DNA of 64,000 nucleotides, taken from Bacillota bacterium (GTDB taxonomy: Bacteria; Bacillota; Clostridia; Christensenellales; Aristaeellaceae). The position numbers were made by a program, and so were the translations under genes. Location of the stretch: positions 1-64,000 of the forward strand of contig JAEYPB010000064.1 of assembly GCA_023411175.1 (NCBI GenBank). The letters are read 5' to 3'. Shown piece by piece: positions 16,791 to 23,348 of the stretch (its first letter is position 1; each line of letters opens with the position of its first letter). Under the pieces are notes generated by a model. The model ran no database searches and was not told the DNA's origin. It saw only the letters and a program-made list of their open reading frames with translations.

Positions 16791-17828
16791 TTACGGATGC
16801 ACCTCAATCCATGCATCCCGCTTTTCTACCGCCCGTCCGATCCGCTGCGCGGAGGGCACCTTCCCGGAGAGCGCGCTAAGCAGCGCGTCCGCGTCTTCGG
16901 GACGGACGGCGATCAGAAGGCCGCCGGAGGTCTGGGGATCAAAGAGGATGTCCATGATTTCCAGCGGGACGCCGGGGGCGGAGACGTGGGCCTCCGCGAA
17001 ACTGCGGTTGCGGTACATGCCCTCCGGGAGAATCCCCATGCGCGCAAGCGTCAAGGCCTCCGGCAGCACGTCCACGGCGCTCGCGTCGATTTCCAGCGTC
17101 ACGCCGGAGCCCTGGGCCATCTCCAGCCCATGCCCCATCAGCGAAAAGCCGGTCACATCGGTTGCGGCATGGACGTCGAAGCGAACCATCTCGTCGCGGG
17201 CGGCTCGGTTCAGCGTGGTCATCAGCTGTACCACGCGATCAAGCGCCTCCTGAGAGGCCATGTTCGCCTTCTGCCCGGTCATGACGGTGCCGACGCCCAG
17301 CGGTTTTGTCAGGATCAGTACATCGCCCGGCCGCGCGCCGCAGTTTTTCAGCATCCTGTCGGGCCGCACAAAACCGGTCACCGCAAGGCCATAGACCGGC
17401 TCGGTCAGGAGGATCGAGTGGCCGCCGGTGATGATCGCGCCCGCCTCGAAGGCGGCGTCGTAGCCGCCGCGCAGGATTTCCCGCACCGCGTCGCCCGGCA
17501 TGTCCTGCGGGATGCCCAGGATGTTCTGCGCAAGCTTCGGTTCGCCACCCATCGCGTAGACGTCGGACAGCGCGTTGGTGGCGGCGATGCGGCCGAAGGT
17601 GTAGGGATCGTCCACGATCGGCGGGAAGAAGTCCACGGTGTTCACGATGGCGAGTTCGTCCGACACGCGGTAGACCGAGGCGTCGTCGCTCTTGTCGTAG
17701 CCGACCAGAAGGTTCTCGTCCATAACGGTCTCAAGCCCGCCCAGGAGCTTTGAAAGAACGCCCGCGCCCACCTTTGCGCCGCAGCCGGCGCACTTCGCGA
17801 GCTTTGTCAGCTTCACGTCATTTTCCAT
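16791..17828 (-). CDS. selD: Selenide, water dikinase
   Basis: A 345-residue enzyme making selenophosphate from selenide and ATP, the activated selenium donor for selenocysteine, selenouridine and the labile selenium cofactor. The active-site segment CAGCGAK has Cys16 (aligned with the catalytic Cys/Sec) and Lys19. It therefore uses Cys, not selenocysteine, and no in-frame TGA is needed. AIR-synthase-like domains follow (VDFFPPIVDDPYTFG, GGHSILLTEP). It is the last gene of the yedE-to-selD operon and overlaps yqeB by 11 bases. selA and selB are not in the window. Confidence 0.96.
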   Translation of the reverse strand: MENDVKLTKLAKCAGCGAKVGAGVLSKLLGGLETVMDENLLVGYDKSDDASVYRVSDELAIVNTVDFFPPIVDDPYTFGRIAATNALSDVYAMGGEPKLAQNILGIPQDMPGDAVREILRGGYDAAFEAGAIITGGHSILLTEPVYGLAVTGFVRPDRMLKNCGARPGDVLILTKPLGVGTVMTGQKANMASQEALDRVVQLMTTLNRAARDEMVRFDVHAATDVTGFSLMGHGLEMAQGSGVTLEIDASAVDVLPEALTLARMGILPEGMYRNRSFAEAHVSAPGVPLEIMDILFDPQTSGGLLIAVRPEDADALLSALSGKVPSAQRIGRAVEKRDAWIEVHP

Positions 17829-18615
17829 TGAGAAACCCTCCCAACCCCAGAATCGCCTCCAGCACGCCGCCGCCGATGGCGCGCGCCTTGTCGGAGACCG
17901 AGAAGCAATGGCTGACCGCGCAGCGCGGGTCGATGTCGCCGCTCTTCATGCCCGTGTGTACTGGCGTTCCTGACCGGAGGAGGCCCCGAAGCACGCCGGA
18001 AATCTGCGCGCGCATCGCCTGTCCGGAGACGACCGCCACCGCCTCGCCCGCCGACACCGCGTCGCCGATCGCGCGCATGGGCTCGAATATGCCGTCCGCC
18101 GGGGCGCGCAGAAGTCGCTCCACCGTGTAGCCGCCGATCTCGCCGGGCACGCCGGTATTGGGCCGGGCGGAGCCTTTGATGATTACGCGCCCCAGGTCGT
18201 GGCCTCGCATGGTTTCCACCACCGCGTGGCAGTCCACCCCCGCGGCAAAGCCGGGGCCCAGCGCCACCACAACGGGGGCGTCGCCCATCCGGGTGCCCGT
18301 GTTGCGCTTGGCGAGAATGGCGTCCACCAGCGCCGCGGGGCGCAGCGCTTCAAGGCACCGCGCCTCGGGATCGGCAATGACGGCGATGTCGCCCCGCGCC
18401 ATGATGGATAAGGCGGCATCGGCGTTTTCGGCGCGTCGCGCGTGGATGCCTTCCACCACCGCCTCGCCATCCGGGATGGCCTCGCAAAAACTCACCGTCC
18501 GCCGAACGGCGGTAGGGTGGGGAAGGTCGGTCATGACGACCTGAAACCCCGCACGCTTCAGCCGCACCGCGACGCCGGTGGCCAAATCTCCCGCGCCTTT
18601 TATCAGGATGCGCAA
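17818..18615 (-). CDS. yqeB: Selenium-dependent molybdenum hydroxylase system protein YqeB (EF2563 family)
   Basis: A protein of about 265 residues in the EF2563/YqeB family, found only with selenium-dependent molybdenum hydroxylases. The N-terminus is Rossmann-like (LIKGAGDLATGVAVRL), followed by ALGPGFAAG, the IIKGSARPNTG loop and a C-terminal IDPR...RAIGGGVLEA motif. Its biochemical role is not settled. The start is set at TTG 18615, seven bases after GGAGGG; an in-frame ATG five codons earlier (18630) is possible but covers the ribosome-binding site. Overlaps both neighbours. Confidence 0.88.
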   Translation of the reverse strand: MRILIKGAGDLATGVAVRLKRAGFQVVMTDLPHPTAVRRTVSFCEAIPDGEAVVEGIHARRAENADAALSIMARGDIAVIADPEARCLEALRPAALVDAILAKRNTGTRMGDAPVVVALGPGFAAGVDCHAVVETMRGHDLGRVIIKGSARPNTGVPGEIGGYTVERLLRAPADGIFEPMRAIGDAVSAGEAVAVVSGQAMRAQISGVLRGLLRSGTPVHTGMKSGDIDPRCAVSHCFSVSDKARAIGGGVLEAILGLGGFLNGK

Positions 18616-19307
18616 ACGCCATCCCTCCATATTTCAATGAATTCCGGTTTGTAAAGGAGCGACGCAACCACCGCGACGCCTGGTATGCGCCGGGCGCAGG
18701 CGCGCGCCGCTTCGAGGGCAGAATCTCCGTCCGCCTTGTTGATCAGCGCCCGCCAGCGGCAAGCCACGCCCTTTTTCTGGCCGTACGGGTGGCACAATGC
18801 CCGCGCGGCGTCCTCAGGCGCGACGATGGCGTCCAGCGGTTTACCAATAAGCGCCGCGTACAGCTCCGGCCTATGGGCGGTAGCGACTGGCTTTCCAATA
18901 CCGTCCGCGCCCATGACCGCCACCACCAGCTTTGCGCCTCGCGGAATCACCGGCTCATGTTCGGCAGGGGCCTTCAGCGGCAATCCCCGCGCGCCGTCCG
19001 CCTCGATCAGCGCGTAATCGCTGGCCACGCACAGCGCTTCAAGGCGATGCGGCGGGCCCAGCTTTTCGCCCTGCGCGCACCCCGCCGCCACGATGGGACA
19101 GGCCGAAAATGCGCGTTCAAGCGCCGCAATATCCGGGTCGATCAGAAGCGGATACGGCGGCGGGTAGATGCGCGTCGTGGTGGCGATCAGAACGCGCCCA
19201 CGCGAGGATAGCTCCTCCGCGAGGCGAAAAATGGCCGTGGTCTTGCCGCCGCCCCCGACGAAGGCGGTGATGCCCCGGGGGATTTCGAGCGCTTCCGCGA
19301 GCGTCAT
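18603..19307 (-). CDS. yqeC: Selenium cofactor biosynthesis protein YqeC
   Basis: A 234-residue P-loop protein of the YqeC family, linked to selenium insertion into molybdenum hydroxylases. The Walker A-type loop is FVGGGGKTT near residues 16-24. Further conserved segments are LIATTTRIYPP, ALIEADGARGLPLKAPAEHEPVIP and LINKADG, the last resembling the specificity motif of GTPases. The frame is open upstream, but MTLAEAL is chosen because its ATG overlaps the DUF3343 stop (ATGA). Part of the tightly coupled operon. Confidence 0.88.
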   Translation of the reverse strand: MTLAEALEIPRGITAFVGGGGKTTAIFRLAEELSSRGRVLIATTTRIYPPPYPLLIDPDIAALERAFSACPIVAAGCAQGEKLGPPHRLEALCVASDYALIEADGARGLPLKAPAEHEPVIPRGAKLVVAVMGADGIGKPVATAHRPELYAALIGKPLDAIVAPEDAARALCHPYGQKKGVACRWRALINKADGDSALEAARACARRIPGVAVVASLLYKPEFIEIWRDGVCAS

Positions 19308-19540
19308 GGCAACACCTTCTCGTACACGCCCTCGGCGCGCTCCAAAACCAACTGTTCCATGTCGCGGTGCATCAGCGAAAGATGCGGGTCGTCCGAGGCA
19401 AACCGGACGCAGGTGCCGCAGCTGGAGGAAAGCGCGCGCGGAACCGGCGCAAGCCCCGACTTGAGGCCCGCGCCGGTCAGCGCGCGATGGGTGCACATCG
19501 CGGCGAAATGGGTGTGGAACGTGGCGACGTAGCGGTTCAT
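19304..19540 (-). CDS. DUF3343 protein (putative Se/S carrier)
   Basis: A 78-residue protein of the DUF3343 family that recurs in selenium-metabolism clusters. It has an FHTHFAAM N-terminal strand and a conserved SSSCGTCVRF cysteine motif in the middle. A role in handling thiol or selenium is inferred from context. It overlaps by four bases both the tusA-like gene upstream and yqeC downstream, which strongly suggests translational coupling. Confidence 0.85.
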   Translation of the reverse strand: MNRYVATFHTHFAAMCTHRALTGAGLKSGLAPVPRALSSSCGTCVRFASDDPHLSLMHRDMEQLVLERAEGVYEKVLP

Positions 19541-19752
19541 TTTTTGACGAGCGTCAGCCGGTAGTCCGGGCCATCCTGGGCCTTCTGGACGGAATAGCCC
19601 GCGTTGGTTGCGAAGCGCGTCACGTTTTCGACGGCGCAGATGTTGTCCACCAGAATTTCAATGCCCTCCGGGTTCTCGGAAACCGCGTTTTTCGCCATCA
19701 CCACCGGCTCGGGACAGGCGCGCCCGCAGGCGTCGATCTGCTTCAGGTTCAT
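19537..19752 (-). CDS. TusA/YedF-like sulfurtransferase domain protein
   Basis: A 71-residue SirA/TusA-fold protein with the signature DACGRACPEPVVMAK. The second Cys in the CPxP motif (CPEP) is the expected persulfide or perselenide carrier. In many selenium loci YedF also carries a DsrE-like domain; here only the TusA domain exists. It starts directly after the yedE stop (TAAATG) and overlaps DUF3343 by four bases. Confidence 0.88.
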   Translation of the reverse strand: MNLKQIDACGRACPEPVVMAKNAVSENPEGIEILVDNICAVENVTRFATNAGYSVQKAQDGPDYRLTLVKK

Positions 19753-20805
19753 TTATTTGCCCTCCTTCTGAAGATTGAAGTAACTGATTGCGGCGACGGC
19801 GAGGAAGCCGATCGCGACCGCGATCTGCCCGTTCGCCGTGGGGCCGTCCGCCGACGAGGCGAGGCCGAGGGTGTGGGCGAGCGCGGCGCCAATCACGAGG
19901 CCCGCCACGGTTACCGCGCTGTCGGAATTGCCTTCGCCGGCGAGGATGAGCTGCCTAAGCGGGCAGCCGCCCAGGAGCACGCTGCCCCAGCCCGCCAGCG
20001 CCATGCCCAAGAAGTTCCACAGGCCGTCGGTGTGGGCGATGGGCTGGCCCTCAAAGCCCAGGTGGAACTTGCCCAGGATCAGGTTGCCCAGAACGACCGT
20101 CACCACGATGGCGACAGCGCCCCACAGGAGATGGAAATCCCGGAACAGGTAGACGTCCCGGATGCCGCCCATCGTGCACAGGCGGCTGCGCTGCGCCATC
20201 GCGCCGACGATCAGCCCGGCGACGAGTGCGGCGATCACCGGCGCGTGCATGGAGCCGGGGCCTTCGACGGAAGACTTGAACAGCGCCGGGAAGATCAGCG
20301 ACGCGACGAGGAGCAGCGCCATCGAAACCGGAAACGCCCAGCCCTCCAGCGCACCCTGTGAATAGGTGCGGCGGAGCGAAAAGCCCTTGTTCAAAACGAG
20401 AGCGCCCACCGCGATGCCCGCGGCGAAGCCGAGGAGGCCGATGACGGCGTTCATGTCGCCGCCGCCGATGCGCAGAAGCATCCTCAGCGGGCAGCCGAGG
20501 AACATCAGCGCGCCGACCATCACGACGATGCCCAGAAAGAACCGAGTAAACGGTGCGGAACCTCCCCTGGGCTTGAACTCCTTACGGAAAAGCGAGATGA
20601 GGAAAGCGCCCAGCACGATGCCGGGAATCTCCGGGCGTACCAGCTGCACCGGCGCCGCGGAGTGCAGCCCCAACGCGCCCGCGATGTCGCGAAGGAAACA
20701 AGCGATACAAAAGCCCATGTTGCCTGGGTTGCCCAGCGCCGTCAAGGTGAGCGCCGCAAGGCCGATGACGATGCCCGTCAGGATTACCGGCAGTTTTTTC
20801 TTCAT
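19753..20805 (-). CDS. yedE: YedE-family putative selenium transporter
   Basis: A 350-residue integral membrane protein with about nine or ten hydrophobic segments, in the YeeE/YedE thiosulfate-transporter superfamily. The selenium-associated branch is recognised by GNPGNMGFCIACFLRDIAG near the N-terminus; internal Cys motifs include LGCPLRMLLRIGGGD and LGGCPLRQLILAGEG, which form a pseudo-repeat. Transport of a selenium species is inferred from context. First gene of the minus-strand operon, divergent from the desulfurase. Confidence 0.9.
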   Translation of the reverse strand: MKKKLPVILTGIVIGLAALTLTALGNPGNMGFCIACFLRDIAGALGLHSAAPVQLVRPEIPGIVLGAFLISLFRKEFKPRGGSAPFTRFFLGIVVMVGALMFLGCPLRMLLRIGGGDMNAVIGLLGFAAGIAVGALVLNKGFSLRRTYSQGALEGWAFPVSMALLLVASLIFPALFKSSVEGPGSMHAPVIAALVAGLIVGAMAQRSRLCTMGGIRDVYLFRDFHLLWGAVAIVVTVVLGNLILGKFHLGFEGQPIAHTDGLWNFLGMALAGWGSVLLGGCPLRQLILAGEGNSDSAVTVAGLVIGAALAHTLGLASSADGPTANGQIAVAIGFLAVAAISYFNLQKEGK

Positions 20806-20821
20806 TTCATCTGCTCCCGTA

Positions 20822-20830
20822 TGCTATAAT
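20822..20830 (+). promoter_or_regulatory. Extended -10 element for the desulfurase
   Basis: TGC-TATAAT, with consensus -10 at 20825-20830 and no good -35. The predicted transcript start falls in the palindrome immediately downstream. The opposite strand also carries AT-rich -10-like sequence for yedE. Confidence 0.5.
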
Positions 20831-20831
20831 A

Positions 20832-20850
20832 AATAACGGCCACCGTTATT
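20832..20850. promoter_or_regulatory. Operator-like palindrome between yedE and the desulfurase
   Basis: Perfect 8-base arms AATAACGG and CCGTTATT separated by three bases. They begin two bases after the -10 of the plus-strand promoter and lie upstream of yedE on the other strand. The position suits a repressor site controlling both directions. The regulator is unknown and not encoded nearby. Confidence 0.5.
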
Positions 20851-20870
20851 CTAGCATGAGGAGAACGAAT

Positions 20871-22007
20871 GTGCAAGCGATCTATTTGGACAACGCCGCG
20901 ACGGCCTTTCCCAAGGCGCCCCCGGTCGCCGGGGCAATGGCGCGGTGCGTGGAGATGATGGGCGGAAGCATGGGCCGGGGCACCTACCTTCAGGCAAACG
21001 AAAACGCGCTGAAGGCCATCGAACTCCGCGAGCAGCTCGCCGCGTTGACCGGCGCGCAGGACGCTTCCTTGTGCATCCTGACGCCCGGCGCGACGTGGTC
21101 CAACAACATGGCGATTCTGGGTTTTGTCCGGCCGGGAGACCATGTGGTGACCTCGTCCGTCGAGCACAACGCGGTATTAAGGCCGCTGCACCTGATCGGG
21201 GATGTTGAAATCGATGCCGCGCCCTGCGACGCGGCGGGCGTCACGGACCCGGACGAGATTCGCCGCCGAATTCGCCCTGACACGCGCCTGGTCGTTCTGA
21301 ACCATGCGTCGAACGTTTTTGGCGCGATCCAGCCCGCCCGGGAGATCGGCGCAATCTGCGCGGAAGCGGGCGTCAGGTTTCTTCTGGACGCATCCCAGAC
21401 GGCGGGGCACCTGAGCCTTTCAGACATCCCCTTTGACGCCGCCGCGTTGCCTGGCCACAAGGGGCTTCTGGGGCCGGAGGGTATCGGCGCGCTGGTTATG
21501 AGGCGCGATTTCGCGTCGGTGCTCCGGCCCGTCGCCGCCGGGGGCACCGGCAGCCGGTCGGACAGCCCCGAGCAGCCGGAATTCCTGCCGGACAAGTTTG
21601 AGCCGGGCACGGCGAACATCCCCGGAATCTATGGATTCAGCGCGGCGATCTCCTTCGTCGAGCCCCGGATGGAGGCGTTTCGCGTTCATGAACGGGCGCT
21701 GTGCGCGCGGTTTCTGGATGGGCTTAAGGAAATCCCCGGCATCCGCGTTCCGGGCGGCTTCGACGCGGACAAGCGCGTCCCGGTGGTCGCCGTCGCCTTT
21801 GATGGCGTGGACAACGCCACGGCAGGGGGGCTTCTTGAGGAGAAGTTCGGCATCCTGACCCGCTGCGGCCTTCATTGCGCGCCGTCCGCCCACCGGGCGC
21901 TGGGCACCTATCCGGCGGGCGCGGTACGATTCTCCTTCGGGTGGGCGAACGCGCCGGAGGAGGTTGACGCGGCGCTTCGCGCGATTGAGAAAATCGCCCG
22001 GATGTGA
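20871..22007 (+). CDS. Cysteine desulfurase-like aminotransferase class V (selenium cluster)
   Basis: A 378-residue PLP enzyme of the NifS/CsdB type; it likely removes S or Se from cysteine or selenocysteine to feed selenium-cofactor assembly. YLDNAATAFPKAP is at the N-terminus; PLP contacts include His100 (SVEHNAV), Asp173 and Gln176 (LLDASQTAG) and the Schiff-base Lys197 (LPGHKGLLGPEG). A C-terminal loop Cys is in TRCGLHCAPSAHRALGT. The GTG start at 20871 has GAGGAG upstream; the ATG at 20856 lacks one and sits almost at the transcript start. Confidence 0.88.
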   Translation: MQAIYLDNAATAFPKAPPVAGAMARCVEMMGGSMGRGTYLQANENALKAIELREQLAALTGAQDASLCILTPGATWSNNMAILGFVRPGDHVVTSSVEHNAVLRPLHLIGDVEIDAAPCDAAGVTDPDEIRRRIRPDTRLVVLNHASNVFGAIQPAREIGAICAEAGVRFLLDASQTAGHLSLSDIPFDAAALPGHKGLLGPEGIGALVMRRDFASVLRPVAAGGTGSRSDSPEQPEFLPDKFEPGTANIPGIYGFSAAISFVEPRMEAFRVHERALCARFLDGLKEIPGIRVPGGFDADKRVPVVAVAFDGVDNATAGGLLEEKFGILTRCGLHCAPSAHRALGTYPAGAVRFSFGWANAPEEVDAALRAIEKIARM

Positions 22008-22013
22008 TAAAAT
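21985..22013 (+). promoter_or_regulatory. Promoter for the methyltransferase-arr unit
   Basis: TTGAGA (21985-21990), a 17-base spacer and TAAAAT (22008-22013), inside the end of the desulfurase gene. It would give a leader of about 210 bases before the methyltransferase ATG. Confidence 0.55.
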
Positions 22014-22049
22014 GCTGTAAAAATCAGGAAGCATTGGGAGGCGGGAGGT

Positions 22050-22247
22050 ATGCCGCTTTTTGAAATCCATCCCTGGAAGGGCTTGACGCGATACGCCTTG
22101 ACGATTTGCTTTCAAAACTGTGCGGCCAGCGAGGGCGCGAAATCGGAACCTGATAAAGCCGGAACAGGTGATGTTGCGCGCTCCTGTATTTGGGCGGGTG
22201 GTTCATCCTGTTCGATCGCCGAAAGGAGAGACGATGAATTTCGATGA
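22050..22247 (+). CDS. Possible leader ORF, 65 codons, upstream of methyltransferase-arr
   Basis: A short frame starting MPLFEIHPWKG, with GGGAGG eight bases before its ATG and a promoter 40 bases upstream. It ends 14 bases inside the methyltransferase gene, so its translation could affect that start. The composition (several Cys and Trp, no recognisable fold) does not resemble a known protein. It may be a regulatory leader peptide, a decayed gene fragment or untranslated leader. The 226-base gap otherwise holds nothing I recognise. Confidence 0.3.
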   Translation: MPLFEIHPWKGLTRYALTICFQNCAASEGAKSEPDKAGTGDVARSCIWAGGSSCSIAERRDDEFR

Positions 22248-22797
22248 AGCGGCTCGCGCGTGGGACGACGACAAGCGGCGTGAACGCGCGAAGATACTGA
22301 CGAATGCCATCCTTGATACATGGCGGGATGCGCCTGGCGAGGTGCTGGACTTTGGCTGCGGCAGCGGCCTGATTGCTTTTGCGCTCGCGCCCCGCGCAGG
22401 CGTGGTCTACGGTTTTGATCCGTCGCGAGAGATGGAGCGTGTCTTCCGGGAAAAGCGATCGGCGCTAAAAGCGGAGAACGTGCGGTTTGTGAACGCCGAC
22501 GAAATGCGCGCGGGGCGCTACGATGCCATCGTCAGCTCGATGGTGCTGCACCACATTCGTGACGTCGGCGCCGAGGTCGCGGGGCTGAAACAGCTCCTCG
22601 CGCCCGGCGGGCTCTTCTACTGGATCGATCTCGACGCGGACGACGGCGCGTTTCACGCGAATGAGCCGGATTTTGACGGCCACAACGGCTTCATAAGGCA
22701 CGAGGTGTTCAATATCCTCAAGGCCAGCGGCTTCCGGGAGGTATCCATCCGCACCGTGTTCGAAGGCAAAAAGGAGGTTCCGGGGATAAGGACATGA
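22234..22797 (+). CDS. Class I SAM-dependent methyltransferase
   Basis: A 187-residue Rossmann-fold methyltransferase. Motif I is VLDFGCGSGLIAFAL (DFGCGSG at 39-45), motif II ends VYGFDPSREM, and motif IV-like IVSSMVLHHI is near 100. The substrate is unknown. AAAGGAGAG precedes the ATG at 22234; upstream open frame is not counted because it lacks a site and conservation. The four-base overlap with arr shows the two are co-translated. Confidence 0.85.
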   Translation: MNFDEAARAWDDDKRRERAKILTNAILDTWRDAPGEVLDFGCGSGLIAFALAPRAGVVYGFDPSREMERVFREKRSALKAENVRFVNADEMRAGRYDAIVSSMVLHHIRDVGAEVAGLKQLLAPGGLFYWIDLDADDGAFHANEPDFDGHNGFIRHEVFNILKASGFREVSIRTVFEGKKEVPGIRT

Positions 22798-23228
22798 ACA
22801 CACAGGACGGGCGAGCCAGACCCGATGCATCGGACCCGGGCCCTTTCTACCACGGCACCAAAGCGGGTCTGTTGCCGGGGGATCTCTTGGAGCCCGGCCG
22901 CAGCTCGAACTATGGTGAGGGGAAGAAGGCCAACTACGTTTACCTGACCGCGACGTTGGATGCGGCCATATGGGGCGCGGAACTGGCGGCAGGCGACAAG
23001 CCCGGCCGAATCTACCGCGTGGAGCCGACCGGCCCCTTCGAGGACGATCCCAATCTGACGGACAAGAAGTTTCCGGGGAACCCGACGAGGTCCTACCGGA
23101 CCCGACACCCGCTGCGGGTGGTGGGCGAGGTTTTGGGCTGGGAAGGGCATCCTCCGGAGGTGCTCCAAAACATGCGGGATCACCTTGAGGAGTTGAAACG
23201 TCTCGGCATCGAGGCGATCAACGATTAG
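22794..23228 (+). CDS. arr: NAD(+)--rifampin ADP-ribosyltransferase (Arr)
   Basis: A 144-residue enzyme that inactivates rifamycins by ADP-ribosylating the ansa-chain hydroxyl with NAD. Near full-length Arr similarity by eye: FYHGTKAGLLPGDLL (NAD-binding His), GRSSNYGEGKKANYVYLTA, the long DDPNLTDKKFPGNPTRSYR segment and PLRVVGEVLGWEGH. Length is normal. Co-translated with the methyltransferase. It is probably a functional resistance gene; whether it was acquired cannot be judged here, as GC content looks like that of the neighbours. Confidence 0.92.
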   Translation: MNTQDGRARPDASDPGPFYHGTKAGLLPGDLLEPGRSSNYGEGKKANYVYLTATLDAAIWGAELAAGDKPGRIYRVEPTGPFEDDPNLTDKKFPGNPTRSYRTRHPLRVVGEVLGWEGHPPEVLQNMRDHLEELKRLGIEAIND

Positions 23229-23280
23229 CTGCTTGCTGGGCACAGTTTCGCTTTTCCGCGCAAGGCGATACCATTGAGCA

Positions 23281-23310
23281 GGGGGGCGCACCGACATCGG
23301 CGCGCCCCCC
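23281..23310. terminator. GC-rich hairpin between arr and the flavoprotein gene
   Basis: Perfect arms GGGGGGCGC and GCGCCCCCC with a 12-base loop, between convergent genes. There is no T-tract on either side, so termination is likely weak or factor-dependent. Confidence 0.5.
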
Positions 23311-23348
23311 TCAGACCATCAACAAAGCCCCCGTGAATAATGCTCCCG

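Noticed and set aside
16791..17828. SelD as a selenoprotein with in-frame TGA
   Set aside because: The aligned active-site codon is Cys (CAGCGAK) and the gene is open throughout.
22060..22110. Rifamycin-associated palindromic element upstream of arr
   Set aside because: The GGGCTTGACGCG...CGCCTTGAC stretch looks suggestive but is not an inverted repeat and does not match the actinobacterial element.
22141..22200. Possible riboswitch (GGAACCTGAT resembles part of a TPP aptamer)
   Set aside because: Only one short stretch matches; the CTGAGA loop and the second conserved arm are missing, and the downstream genes are unrelated to thiamine.
22120..22797. Longer methyltransferase starting at 22120
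   Set aside because: The extra 38 residues lack a ribosome-binding site and conservation-like pattern, while ATG 22234 has AAAGGAGAG at good spacing.
23281..23310. A third copy of the 83-bp repeat
   Set aside because: It is a GC-rich hairpin in a convergent gap but shares no sequence with copies A and B beyond base composition.
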